Below, in pieces: positions 1-8,438 of a stretch of 64,000 nt of DNA. How positions within the stretch are numbered: the first letter of the stretch is position 1; each line of letters starts with the position of its first letter. The position numbers and the translations under genes were made by a program. The stretch comes from Ruficoccus amylovorans (GTDB taxonomy: Bacteria > Verrucomicrobiota > Verrucomicrobiia > Opitutales > Cerasicoccaceae). The notes below the pieces were generated by a model. That model searched no databases. It was not told the DNA's origin and was given only the letters and a program-made list of their open reading frames with translations. The DNA is taken from the NCBI RefSeq assembly GCF_014230085.1, contig NZ_JACHVB010000052.1:1-64000 (forward strand), given 5' to 3'.

Positions 1-278
1 GCATCAACGCAGACGGCGACTACAGCAGGGTGTACTACGCCTCTGGTGGGTGCGACATGGTACGCCAGACGATGAAAGCCTGGGAAAGCATACTTCCTCC
101 AGGGGATTTCTTGCGCATTCACCGCGCTCATATTATTAATATCGGGCACGTGACAACGACCTCCCAATCCGAAGGAGAATTTGCCGTCACTCTTCGTGGT
201 GACTATCCACGCTGCACCGTCAGCCGACGACGGGTGAAGGAAGTCCTCAACCAGTTGCCTGATCAAGCGACGGATTAA
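1..278 (+). CDS. LytTR-type DNA-binding response regulator, C-terminal fragment
   Basis: The reading frame is open to the left window edge (first full codon at 3), so this is the 3' end of a longer gene; the internal GTG at 30 is not its start. The visible residues INADGDYSRVYY, then FLRIHRAHIIN, and a basic stretch VSRRRVKEVL near the end are the pattern of the LytTR DNA-binding domain. Such proteins usually carry a receiver domain or membrane segments upstream, which cannot be seen here. They act as cytoplasmic transcription factors, often with a sensor kinase encoded next door. The gene ends just before a convergent gene on the minus strand. Confidence 0.8.
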   Translation, partial: INADGDYSRVYYASGGCDMVRQTMKAWESILPPGDFLRIHRAHIINIGHVTTTSQSEGEFAVTLRGDYPRCTVSRRRVKEVLNQLPDQATD

Positions 279-309
279 GCCGAAATACTCTCCGTGCGCA
301 GTCGTTGGT

Positions 310-3159
310 TCAGCTCAATGCAAGAGACACTTGGTAATGATGATGCTCACGGGTTCGTCGTAGTCCGAGGCGGCGGGAGAGTGTGTGCATGGCCCGGCCA
401 CGATGAAGGTTTGTCGTCAAAGTGAATTGGTCGAAGGGAACGAGCGGCTGATCCACTGCGACCAGGCGGCGTAAGAGAAGTGTGGTGGCAAGAGGCCAGC
501 GTTCAGGATGGCCGGGATGACCGGTGATGAATTCCAAAGTCGCGGTACGGGCCTGCTGAGTCGCCACCAGCAAACCTCCTATGCCCTCGGCATTTTCCGC
601 CACCCCGGAAAGTTCCGGGCGGTAATGTCGGCGCATAGCATCGAAGTGTCCGCGGTTGAAGTATTGCGCCCGCAGCCCCCATTCCTCGACCCGTTGCCAG
701 TCGTCGGGACGCAGCGGGCGTACCCGCCATCCCTTGTCCGTCGCCACCTTGACCACTGGATCGTACCTGCGAAGCCGCTCGCGCAAGTGCACGCAATCGC
801 CAAGCCAGTCCTCATCGGTCCAGTGCTCGACACTCTCAGCATAGTACCGAAAAACACCTTCCCATGAAGCAGCCTCGGGAGCGGTAGCAATGATCTCTTT
901 GATCCCGGCGGCGTCCATTTCGGCCACAAGCGGCTGCAAGAGGGCCACTGCCTGTTTTTTTTCCAAATAACGGGGAGTAAACCGAAGCAGCAGCCAAGCC
1001 GAGGTCTTCCCCTCCACACATTTCCACGAAGCCGCCGCGATGAATCGGCCCGGAGAGCCAGTCGCCTCCCAAACCCGCGGACGCCAGCCGGGCTCAAGCT
1101 GCCCGGGAGCCTGAAGCATGGCCTGTAGGCGTTTCCACTCGTGAAGACTGGGAGAACGATAGATGACCTCTTCCCCGTGCAGCAGGTTCTCGATTCTCTC
1201 TGTAAGATCCGGAACCATCCCTTGTACCCGCTGCCCCTGCCTCGGAATCACCGGGATGTACTCGGGCTTTAGCCGCTCCCTCTCCGATGCCCGAAGGCGG
1301 GCGGCGGATGCCTCGCGCAATGTGTGCTCGTCTTCCTCAGGCGCAACGGAGTCAGGCCACACCAGTTCATCGACACGACGGGGGTGAAGCTGTTCGACGG
1401 CGGTGCGGACTTCCGGCCAGGCTGGCGCAAGGCGATGAGCCTCGACCAATGCGCTCCAGCATTCCTCACTCCGCTGCTGCCCGTGAAGCGACCGCGCCAA
1501 CAGCAGATGTGCATGCCCGAGGCGGGGATTGCCGGCCAGGACATGGCGGGAAGCCTCTTCGGCATCCTCATAGCGATGAAAGTGCAGATAACAGCGGGCC
1601 AGGCCGAGCCAGACGTCGTTGGCGGGGCGCACCATGAGTTCCCCGCTGAGCAACTCCGCAGCCTCGTCCCACCTGTCCGTCGCCCTCAGGGCCCGAGCGA
1701 GGGATGAGACAAGGATGGGCGGCAACAGACCCGCCTGCTGCGGAATGGGGATGAGCCCCAACAACTCTTCGTGACGTCGCATCAGGCCGGCAATCAGGGC
1801 ACGCCGCCAGCACGTCCGGGGCTCTTCGTCCCGCTCATGATCACGAAGAACCTCAACCGTTTCCTCCGCCAACCTGCCCAGTCCCAACCGGGCTTGGCAA
1901 CAAGCCAGCCAGAAGGCGTAACGGGTTGATTCGGGATGCTGCCAAAGGGCATGCTCCAGAAATGGCAAAGCCTGCTGATGACGTCCGGCTTCATACAAAT
2001 CCACCCCGAGGTTGAAGCAATACGGCACGTCCTGCGGCAGCGACGGAAGAGAGCTGGCCGAAGGTACCTGGCCGCCGCTCATGCGTTTACTCCACGACGG
2101 AATTGATGGCGACGGCTCTGAGCCAGCGAACAATTCTGTCAAAACATGGCCATCCTGATCCGCGCTGGCCGGAAGCCCCAGGCTGTGAAGCACGGTCGGC
2201 GCGATATCGAGCAGACTGAGCGTGCCGAGCTGCACGCCTTCGCGCAAGCCCGGTCCGGATGCGGCGAACAGTCCGAAGCCCGCCGGGCGCAGCGGGTGTG
2301 CGTTTGCCCCGGCGGAATCGAGAACGGGACGGCCTCGGGTTGAAACGAGAATCGTACGCACGTCCGCCCCCACCGTATGCAACAAATCCGCCAGCAACAG
2401 ATCCTGCAAGCGACAGGCTCCCTCGACCACGTCCGCGTAACGTTCGACCGCGGCACGGGGTGCTGTAGAGTTCTCTCCCGCCGAATAGGGTGCAAAATGA
2501 CGAAGGATATTTTCCAGAAATGGGAAATAGACAACGGCCAGTTCCCAAGGCTCCGTTTCCATCAAACTGACAGCCACGTTGTGGATGGAGTAAAGGTCGG
2601 CCAAACACCCGGCCAGAATCCTCGCCAAGGGATCTTCAGCGGCGATCCTCGCGTCCAGCCGGGGGCAGAGCAAGCGCATGATTTTCGGATCAAGGCTCTC
2701 CACAGACACCCGCAATCCTTGCAATTCCCCCGCCAGCCCAGCCGGTTGAACATCCGCTTGGTCACCCTGAAAAAAAGACCTGCCGACATACACGCCCTCG
2801 ACCACCCGAGCGGTGCTGCCATCCGGACCGCCTACCACGAGGGTCGGCCGTCCTTCCGCGCTCAAAATGTCCCAGAGAGTCGGCGTCTGCGGAGCGCCGT
2901 TTTTGGACGAGGGAAGCGGGGTATTTTCGCCGACCGCCGGCTCACCCCATACGCCGTGGCGCCAGGCCCGCTGGCCGGTCACAGCGCTGGCGTAAAGCAT
3001 CGAAGGAGAAAAAGGCGGCAGACTGACCACATTTCCCATCGCCCCCCGTTTGGAAAATGCCTGCATCACCGGCAGGCGACCATCCGCTATCCCGGAAGAA
3101 AGCAGCGGCCAGTCGGCCCCTTCCCAGAAGAGCAAGACGGTTTTCACAGGGGCAGCCAT
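310..3159 (-). CDS. Alkaline-phosphatase-fold pseudoenzyme with TPR repeats
   Basis: About 949 residues. Residues 5-350 align by pattern with the type I phosphodiesterase/nucleotide pyrophosphatase fold, but key residues are changed. The first metal-binding Asp is Glu13 (FWEGADW). The Thr nucleophile position is Ala57 (LYASAVTG). The usual Asp-His of SDHG is Thr-Arg (STRGRP, about 273-278). This suggests a binding or scaffolding role instead of hydrolysis. Residues about 385-610 are helical TPR-like repeats (PYCFNLGVDLYEAGRHQQAL and following). The last 270 residues are globular and faintly resemble a GNAT acetyltransferase, which is uncertain. No signal peptide is seen. The start was set at the ATG of MAAPVKT; an in-frame ATG at 3171 lies inside a hairpin stem. 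Confidence 0.7.
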   Translation of the reverse strand: MAAPVKTVLLFWEGADWPLLSSGIADGRLPVMQAFSKRGAMGNVVSLPPFSPSMLYASAVTGQRAWRHGVWGEPAVGENTPLPSSKNGAPQTPTLWDILSAEGRPTLVVGGPDGSTARVVEGVYVGRSFFQGDQADVQPAGLAGELQGLRVSVESLDPKIMRLLCPRLDARIAAEDPLARILAGCLADLYSIHNVAVSLMETEPWELAVVYFPFLENILRHFAPYSAGENSTAPRAAVERYADVVEGACRLQDLLLADLLHTVGADVRTILVSTRGRPVLDSAGANAHPLRPAGFGLFAASGPGLREGVQLGTLSLLDIAPTVLHSLGLPASADQDGHVLTELFAGSEPSPSIPSWSKRMSGGQVPSASSLPSLPQDVPYCFNLGVDLYEAGRHQQALPFLEHALWQHPESTRYAFWLACCQARLGLGRLAEETVEVLRDHERDEEPRTCWRRALIAGLMRRHEELLGLIPIPQQAGLLPPILVSSLARALRATDRWDEAAELLSGELMVRPANDVWLGLARCYLHFHRYEDAEEASRHVLAGNPRLGHAHLLLARSLHGQQRSEECWSALVEAHRLAPAWPEVRTAVEQLHPRRVDELVWPDSVAPEEDEHTLREASAARLRASERERLKPEYIPVIPRQGQRVQGMVPDLTERIENLLHGEEVIYRSPSLHEWKRLQAMLQAPGQLEPGWRPRVWEATGSPGRFIAAASWKCVEGKTSAWLLLRFTPRYLEKKQAVALLQPLVAEMDAAGIKEIIATAPEAASWEGVFRYYAESVEHWTDEDWLGDCVHLRERLRRYDPVVKVATDKGWRVRPLRPDDWQRVEEWGLRAQYFNRGHFDAMRRHYRPELSGVAENAEGIGGLLVATQQARTATLEFITGHPGHPERWPLATTLLLRRLVAVDQPLVPFDQFTLTTNLHRGRAMHTLSRRLGLRRTREHHHYQVSLALS

Positions 3160-3170
3160 GCAAAATAACA

Positions 3171-3195
3171 TGAGCCGGAGCAGAACTCCGGCTCA
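3171..3195 (-). terminator. Perfect 10-bp hairpin after the PEP-CTERM gene
   Basis: Positions 3171-3180 and 3186-3195 are perfect reverse complements around a 5-nt loop. On the minus strand the stem follows the PEP-CTERM gene by about 30 bases and is followed by a modest T-rich stretch (TGTTATTTTGC), so it can act as a terminator. It also overlaps the upstream ATG (3171) of the phosphatase-fold gene and could hinder its translation from read-through transcripts. Confidence 0.55.
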
Positions 3196-3224
3196 TCGAG
3201 TGAAATCTCTCAAAAGCTCCCCCC

Positions 3225-3884
3225 TCAGGCGGACTTGGCGGCCTTACGGCGACGGCGGGCCGCGAAGGCCGCGGCGGAACCTGCGGCTGCAAGACCAAGC
3301 AGCGCGGCGGTCTCGCCGGGCTCGGGCACAGGGGTACCGTCGCCGGCTTTGATAGCAGCGCCCGTGTCGTCATAGGCGAAGCCGTAGAGAGTGAGCGTGT
3401 AGTCAAAATCACTGACCTGCTCGACGCTGAAATACGCCCAGCCATAATAAGTTTCACCGCCACTTTCGAATCGATATCCGGCATACCCCGGCGTTCCGGT
3501 AACCGTGTCCCAGTTCGCCCCTAAATCCGATAAGTTACCATCATAGTCCGACGTATCGTCAATCAGTGCGCCTTCGGCAAATTGTATAGTGTCAAGATCG
3601 TAAGGCGCATTTTCCGTGACAGCGGCCTCATAAGTCCCCTCTGTTATATTGCCATATGTGTAAGGGAAGCCCTTTTCATAGATAGCAAAACTCCAGTCGT
3701 ATTCCGAGCTCGGGCTGTCCGTAAAGTCTTGGTTAATAAAGTTAAACCAAATACCTCCGTCTGAGAAGTAGCCCCCCGGACCGGTTCCGGTGTAGATGAT
3801 TTCACCATGAAGTTGGCCCACTCCCACCAAGGCGGGAAGCGTAGCCAGCAGTTTTGTGGATCTCGGCAGCGGTGTGTTTTTCAT
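3225..3884 (-). CDS. Small PEP-CTERM exported protein
   Basis: 219 residues. It has an N-terminal signal peptide (MKNTPLPRSTKLLATLPALV, cleavage likely near residue 27). The body is acidic and aromatic-rich, with many Tyr, Asp and Gly residues and no recognised enzymatic motif. The C-terminus is a textbook PEP-CTERM sorting signal: VPEPGETAALLGL, a hydrophobic run, then the basic cluster RRRRK. Family knowledge: such proteins are exported and processed by an exosortase, usually in organisms with exopolysaccharide and surface-protein systems. The function of the mature protein is unknown. It sits alone, with a hairpin downstream and the AP-fold gene beyond it. A short acidic PEP-CTERM protein of this size most likely belongs to the extracellular matrix. 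Confidence 0.85.
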   Translation of the reverse strand: MKNTPLPRSTKLLATLPALVGVGQLHGEIIYTGTGPGGYFSDGGIWFNFINQDFTDSPSSEYDWSFAIYEKGFPYTYGNITEGTYEAAVTENAPYDLDTIQFAEGALIDDTSDYDGNLSDLGANWDTVTGTPGYAGYRFESGGETYYGWAYFSVEQVSDFDYTLTLYGFAYDDTGAAIKAGDGTPVPEPGETAALLGLAAAGSAAAFAARRRRKAAKSA

Positions 3885-4213
3885 AGCTTATTTGGTCGAT
3901 TTCAGGGAGGGATACAGGTGAGGCATATGCCTCATGTCTGGGATGCTATGATTATACCGTGATACCACAAGAAAAATCTGCAGAAATGATACGTTTTCCT
4001 AACCCCTAAAAAGAGCCCCGCTTTACACCGCCTCTGGGCAACACGTTTCGACCCTGAAAAGGACGAACATTCCTACGATCCAGACGTTTTCGTTACCAAA
4101 ATGCGAACTGCATGGTATCGAGTCGATTTGAGGATGTTCTCAAAGTCCTTCAACATGAGGGACTTACTGGAAAAGTGCGAACCGGAACCGGAAGTTCGCA
4201 ATAAGAAACAAAG
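3885..4213. other. Gene-free interval upstream of the PEP-CTERM gene
   Basis: I see no convincing gene or RNA in these 329 bases. The part next to 3884 must hold the promoter of the minus-strand PEP-CTERM gene, but no clear TTGACA/TATAAT pair stands out. Confidence 0.5.
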
Positions 4214-4301
4214 TGGCGGAGAGGGAGGGATTCGAACCCCCGGTACCTTGCGGTACACCTGATTTCGAGTCAGGCACAATCGGCCACTCTGCCACCTCTC
4301 C
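4214..4301 (-). tRNA. tRNA-Ser (anticodon CGA)
   Basis: Read on the minus strand, the acceptor stem GGAGAGG (4301-4295) pairs perfectly with CCTCTCC (4224-4218). A G discriminator and a genomically encoded CCA (4216-4214) follow. The anticodon arm is CCTGA-CTCGAAA-TCAGG, which gives CGA in positions 34-36. The T arm has GGTTCGAATCC. A long variable arm (GTGTACCGCAAGGTACC region) is typical of class II tRNA-Ser. It decodes UCG. Confidence 0.97.
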
Positions 4302-4702
4302 AGCGTAAGGGGGTAACCAATAGGGGTATCCGGGCAGGATTCAACATCGAAATACGTATAGGCGCGTGTTTTTGGAAACGGACACAGCTCATTGAGTGAA
4401 AACCTCTTGCTCGTTCCCGCTCAAGACACAGTTGCCGGTTGTGAGGTTTGGACAGAATCATTCAAATCCATCGGTCTTTAATTACTTGACAGACCCACCC
4501 ATTAATGAAATTTATATTTGAATAATAAAACATAGATGCCGGGATATCGAGGCTGGTCATCCGTGTGGCTCGCTCGCGATCCACTAGATACTTCAAGCAT
4601 AAATACCCGGATATTTGAGTGAGGCAAAAAACATTTGCCAGCAAGCTAGGTAATTGCCATCTAGGGTTTTAGCAATATCGCATTTTCTTTTGACTGCTGA
4701 CT
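4302..4702. other. Gene-free interval between tRNA-Ser and lpxR-like gene
   Basis: About 400 bases, AT-rich between 4480 and 4530. Short open frames here have no family features and unusual composition, so I do not call them. The right end must hold the promoter of the LpxR-like gene. Confidence 0.5.
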
Positions 4703-5794
4703 ATGAAAAAACTGTGTGCTGCCTTCGTAACCCTGCTGCTCGCTCTCCCCGCTTTTGGCCAACAAGCCACCATCGTGAATGGCAAGGCCGCTTCCATGGA
4801 CAACTTCTCCTTCAAATGGGAGAATGACACCTTTGCCGGGACCGACAAATGGTACACGAACGGGCTGGAGTTCAATTGGACGCTTGCCGATGTACGCACT
4901 TGGGACACCCCCACCGACAGCGAAGCCTGGGCTCAGGGCAATTTCTCCTCCAAGCTGCCGGACTGGGCGCAGTTTCTGGTCTCCACCCTGCCCTTTTCCG
5001 AGGATTACGACAACAACCAGTACCGGGTAGGCTTCAGTTTCGGCCAGAACATGTACACCCCGGCGAACATCCGCATCGCCGCCCCCCAGCCCAATGATCG
5101 CCCGTGGGCAGGCTGGCTTTATCTGGCTCCCTCTTTCATTGTCCAGGGCGAGAACCGCATGGACGTTTTTGAGCTGTCTTTCGGTGTGGTCGGTTCCTGG
5201 TCCGGGGCCGAGGCCACCCAGAAGTTCATCCACGACGACATCCTGCACACCACTCAACCGATGGGCTGGAGCAATCAACTCGCCAACGAGTTCGCCTTCA
5301 ACCTCTCCTGGCAGCGCTACTGGAGATACCAGCTCACGGACGAAATCAGCAAGACCTTCGGGGCCGACTTTGTCGGGAACGCCGGGTTCACCGCAGGGAA
5401 CGTCTATGTCTATGGTAACGCCGGGTTCATGTTCCGCGCCGGGTACAACATCCCTCACGACTACGGCACTTCGCTCATCCGCCCGGCGGGCACGTACGGC
5501 AACCCCGTCAATAACAGCGATCCCCGCCTGGCCGATTCGCTCGATTTCAGCATCTATGGCTTCGCCGGTACCCAGCAGTACATCATGGGGCGCAATATCT
5601 TTCTCCAGGGCAACACGTTCGCCAATAGCGCCAGCATCGGCATGAAAAACTGGGTCGGTGACTTCAGCATGGGCATTGGCGCCACCACCGGGCCGTTCAT
5701 GTGCAACTTCACCATGAACTGGCGCTCGAATGAGTTCGACGGTGAAAGCGGCGGTCAGTGGTTTGGCTCGCTCAATATGAGCGTGCTTTTCTAG
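4703..5794 (+). CDS. LpxR-family outer-membrane lipid A 3'-O-deacylase
   Basis: 363 residues with a clear signal peptide (MKKLCAAFVTLLLALPAFGQ). The LpxR/DUF2219 signature is present: KWENDTFAGTDKWYTNGLEF (Asn41 and Asp42), DRPWAGWLY (about 132-140), the FELSFGVVG strand, and KFIHDDIL with His177, followed by GWSNQLANEFAFN. In Salmonella LpxR the Asn, Asp, Thr and His at equivalent places form the active site that removes the 3'-acyloxyacyl group from lipid A in the outer membrane. The rest is a pattern of amphipathic strands ending in MSVLF, with the C-terminal Phe typical of outer-membrane barrels. It stands alone and converges on the GPP34 gene across a shared hairpin. It indicates an LPS-bearing cell. 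Confidence 0.85.
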   Translation: MKKLCAAFVTLLLALPAFGQQATIVNGKAASMDNFSFKWENDTFAGTDKWYTNGLEFNWTLADVRTWDTPTDSEAWAQGNFSSKLPDWAQFLVSTLPFSEDYDNNQYRVGFSFGQNMYTPANIRIAAPQPNDRPWAGWLYLAPSFIVQGENRMDVFELSFGVVGSWSGAEATQKFIHDDILHTTQPMGWSNQLANEFAFNLSWQRYWRYQLTDEISKTFGADFVGNAGFTAGNVYVYGNAGFMFRAGYNIPHDYGTSLIRPAGTYGNPVNNSDPRLADSLDFSIYGFAGTQQYIMGRNIFLQGNTFANSASIGMKNWVGDFSMGIGATTGPFMCNFTMNWRSNEFDGESGGQWFGSLNMSVLF

Positions 5795-5864
5795 CGCCTG
5801 TTCAGGCAAACGAAAAAGATCCTAGCCGCACCCTCGCCTGCAAATAGGATAACGATTTCTCACA

Positions 5865-5926
5865 GAAGGCCGGGAAGAACTGTAAATGTCGTCGCTTGAC
5901 GGCTTTTTACGCTCTTCCCGGCCTTC
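5865..5926. terminator. Bidirectional hairpin between convergent genes
   Basis: A perfect 14-bp inverted repeat (5865-5878 with 5913-5926) encloses a 34-nt loop. It lies between the ends of the LpxR-like gene and the convergent GPP34 gene, where it can stop transcription from both sides. Confidence 0.6.
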
Positions 5927-5961
5927 CTGTTTAAAATGCCGCCGAGTATTCGCTGGGGTAA

Positions 5962-6618
5962 CTACATGCCGATGTAGGCAATGGTCTCCAGAATGGCGGC
6001 TTGGATATGCTGGATGGCACGGGCGAGCGCCTGCCCGATGAAGTCCATTTTGGCCACCTCGGCGATGCGGGGGCGGGCCTTCTCCAGCTCCTGTTCGGTG
6101 AAGACATAGGGGCTTAGGTCGCAGGCCTTCATCAGGCAGATGATGACCACGTCCTTGGGGTCCGGGATGGCCCCGCTCAGAATCACCTCGCGGATGCGGG
6201 ACTTGACCTCGGCCTCCTGCGAGCCGTCGATCACCGGGTAGCGCCGCTCGGGCATGACCCAGAGGAAGCGGCATTTCTCCTGTTTAAGAATCCCCTTGGC
6301 AATCAGCCCTTCAAAAAGCTTCTTGCGCACCTCGCCGATATTGCGCAGCCCGGCCGACAGCGCGTTCTGGATGGGCAGCCGGTCACGGTCCTTCGGCATG
6401 GCACCGAGCACCAGGTCGAGCAGATCGTCGCCGGTCGGTTCCCGGTCGAGGACGGCCAGTTCCTTTTCGTCGGTGTCGATCTTGCCCGCGAACGCCAGCT
6501 CCATCAGCAAGGCTCCGACAAGGGCCAGGTCAAGCGCCCGGTCGGGCAAGGGATGCAGCTTGCCGCTGGAGTCATCCAGGGCCAGCAACAGGATTTCTTC
6601 GGCAAAACGCAGTGACAT
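5962..6618 (-). CDS. GPP34 (Golgi phosphoprotein 3) domain protein
   Basis: 218 residues. The N-terminus LRFAEEILLLALDDSSGKLHPL, then DLALVGALLMELAFAGKIDT, and the later regions GLIAKGILKQEKCRFLWVMPERRYPVID and VVIICLMKACDLSPYVF, match the GPP34 domain order. In eukaryotes GOLPH3 binds phosphatidylinositol-4-phosphate on Golgi membranes; in bacteria the family's role is little known. A helical membrane-surface protein is expected and no signal peptide or full membrane segment is seen. The gene is single, convergent with the LpxR-like gene and divergent from the sulfhydrylase gene. The family assignment is firm; the function is not. Confidence 0.8.
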   Translation of the reverse strand: MSLRFAEEILLLALDDSSGKLHPLPDRALDLALVGALLMELAFAGKIDTDEKELAVLDREPTGDDLLDLVLGAMPKDRDRLPIQNALSAGLRNIGEVRKKLFEGLIAKGILKQEKCRFLWVMPERRYPVIDGSQEAEVKSRIREVILSGAIPDPKDVVIICLMKACDLSPYVFTEQELEKARPRIAEVAKMDFIGQALARAIQHIQAAILETIAYIGM

Positions 6619-6850
6619 GGGAAGAGAGATCGGCTCGGGTTCGTGATGCGTGTCAAAGCGTCGCCGGGAGCGAAATACCGACGACGCACGGGGTATAACT
6701 TCACTTTCTCAATAGTCTCACCGCCCCACCCTTAGCAATCTCAAATTCTCAGGGCGCTACCGCCCCCCTGCCCCGCGCATCTGCCCCCGGCCTCCGACGA
6801 CACAAAATCGCGCTTGCCTTTGGCCGGGCAGTATTTGGGATAGGCTCCCT

Positions 6851-8161
6851 ATGAGCGACAACTCAATCCCCATGAAAGGTCTCGGCACGCGTGCCGTCCA
6901 CGCCGGGCAACCGGTTGACAGCGACACAGGCTCGCGCGCGCTTCCCATTTACCAGACGACCAGTTTTGTCTTTAAAGACACCGACCAGGCGGCCAACCGC
7001 TTCGGCCTGAAGGAGCTTGGCCCGATCTACACCCGCCTGGGCAACCCGACCACCGACGCCCTCGAAGCCCGTGTGGCCGCGCTCGACGGCGGCAGCGCCG
7101 GCCTGGCCCACAGCAGCGGCTCCGCCGCCATCACCAACGCCATCCTCAACCTGGCCGGCAGCGGCGACCACATCGTCTCGGTCGCCCAGCTCTACGGCGG
7201 CACCTACAACCTTTTCCACTACACCCTGCCCAAGCTCGGGATCGAGGTCAGCTTCGTGGACGGGGACGACCCCGAGAACTTCCGCAAGGCCACCAAAGCC
7301 AACACCAAGGCCTATTTCGGGGAAAGCCTCGGCAACCCCCGCCTGAACGTCTTCCCCTTCGATGAAGTCGCCGCCATCGGCAAGGAAATGGGCATCCCGC
7401 TCATCATTGACAACACCGTCACCCCGCTGATCTGCCGCCCCATCGAGCACGGCTGCAACGTCGTCGCCTACAGCACCACGAAGTTCCTCGGCGGCCACGG
7501 TGTGGCCATCGGCGGGATGATCGTGGACGGGGGCAACTTCGACTGGGGCCAGGGCCGCCACCCCGGCTTCACCGAGCCGGACAACAGCTATCACGGCCTC
7601 GTCCACTGGGACGCCTTCAAGGCCTTCGCGCCCGTGGGCGGGGCCAATGTCGCCTACGCCTTCAAGATGCGCCTGCAACTGCTGCGCGACACCGGCAACT
7701 GCCCCTCGCCGCACAACAGCTGGCTCACCCTGCTCGGCGTCGAAACCGTCCACCTGCGCATGCAGCGCCACTGCGAGAACGCGCTCAAGGTAGCCGAGTT
7801 CCTGGCCGCGCACGACAAGGTCAGTTGGGTCAACTACCCCGGCCTCAAGGACCACCCCGACCACGAAAGGGCCAAGAAGTACCTCAAGGGTGGCTTTGGC
7901 GCGCTGCTGGGCTTCGGGATCAAGGGCGGGGCCGAGGCGGGCCGCAAGTTCATCGAGAGCCTCAAACTCTTCAGCCACCTGGCCAACATCGGCGACGCCA
8001 AGAGCCTGGCCATCCACCCGGCCACCACCACCCACAGCCAGCTCAGCGAGGACGAACTGATCTCCGCCGGGGTCACCCCCGACTTCATCCGCCTGAGTAT
8101 CGGGATCGAGGACTTCGAGGACATCCAGGCCGACCTCGAACAAGCCCTCGCCCGCGCCTGA
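6851..8161 (+). CDS. metY: O-acetylhomoserine sulfhydrylase (Cys/Met PLP family)
   Basis: 436 residues. A cytoplasmic PLP enzyme expected to form homocysteine from O-acetylhomoserine and sulfide. Visible family features are the N-terminal GLGTRAVHAGQPVD and PIYQTTSFVF, the substrate/PLP loops YTRLGNPTTDALE and SSGSAAI, and the PLP lysine Lys211 in YSTTKFLGGHG. The large insertion after the lysine (GNFDWGQGRHPGFTEPD) separates MetY from MetB/MetZ-type proteins. Length fits MetY (about 430). It faces the aspartate kinase and homoserine dehydrogenase genes a little further on, which provide the homoserine backbone. A strong terminator follows. The ATG at 6851 was chosen; MKGLGT at residue 8 is an alternative. 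Confidence 0.88.
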   Translation: MSDNSIPMKGLGTRAVHAGQPVDSDTGSRALPIYQTTSFVFKDTDQAANRFGLKELGPIYTRLGNPTTDALEARVAALDGGSAGLAHSSGSAAITNAILNLAGSGDHIVSVAQLYGGTYNLFHYTLPKLGIEVSFVDGDDPENFRKATKANTKAYFGESLGNPRLNVFPFDEVAAIGKEMGIPLIIDNTVTPLICRPIEHGCNVVAYSTTKFLGGHGVAIGGMIVDGGNFDWGQGRHPGFTEPDNSYHGLVHWDAFKAFAPVGGANVAYAFKMRLQLLRDTGNCPSPHNSWLTLLGVETVHLRMQRHCENALKVAEFLAAHDKVSWVNYPGLKDHPDHERAKKYLKGGFGALLGFGIKGGAEAGRKFIESLKLFSHLANIGDAKSLAIHPATTTHSQLSEDELISAGVTPDFIRLSIGIEDFEDIQADLEQALARA

Positions 8162-8199
8162 CGGACGGTACCCGCAGACAATTAACCGGCTGATTTTTC

Positions 8200-8237
8200 A
8201 AAGCCGCGACGCATCACGATGCTCGCGGCTTTTTTTA
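8200..8237 (+). terminator. Rho-independent terminator of metY
   Basis: Stem AGCCGCGA (8202-8209) pairs with TCGCGGCT (8223-8230), extended by GCAT/ATGC (8211-8214 with 8219-8222) around a 4-nt loop, with one bulged C at 8210. Seven T residues follow (8231-8237). Confidence 0.9.
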
Positions 8238-8240
8238 TTG

Positions 8241-8421
8241 CTCACACGGAGGCACAGAGGCACGGAGAGCAAATTGCAGCCATTTAGGCGTCACGCCCAT
8301 TCGGGCTTTTAGCAGGCAGCTACGACTTTATTTAAACCTTTCCCAAAAACATCCGCCAACGCGCGAAGCGCCCCAAGATTTCCATAAAAAAACCCTCCGT
8401 GCCTCTGTGCCTCCGTGTGAG
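8241..8421. repeat. 27-bp perfect inverted repeat flanking 127 bp
   Basis: The 27-base arm 8241-8267 (made of units like GGAGGCACAGAGGCACGGAG) is repeated exactly as its reverse complement at 8395-8421. The 127 bases between them have no gene. The same sort of CACGGAGGCACAGAGG wording is known to me as a frequent intergenic repeat type in several environmental phyla, but I cannot verify copies outside this window. The element lies between the metY terminator and the end of the minus-strand gene at 8439. Confidence 0.85.
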
Positions 8422-8438
8422 CTCCCTCTTGGAAAAAT

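Noticed and set aside
4073-4279. Small minus-strand frame overlapping tRNA-Ser
   Set aside because: It reads through the tRNA and has no family feature.
4661-5809. Long minus-strand open frame opposite the LpxR-like gene
   Set aside because: Mirror of the real gene; no motif, signal or start.
6863-8143. Long minus-strand open frame opposite metY
   Set aside because: Shadow of the high-GC codon pattern of metY; its Val/Gly/Asp-rich sequence has no family motif.
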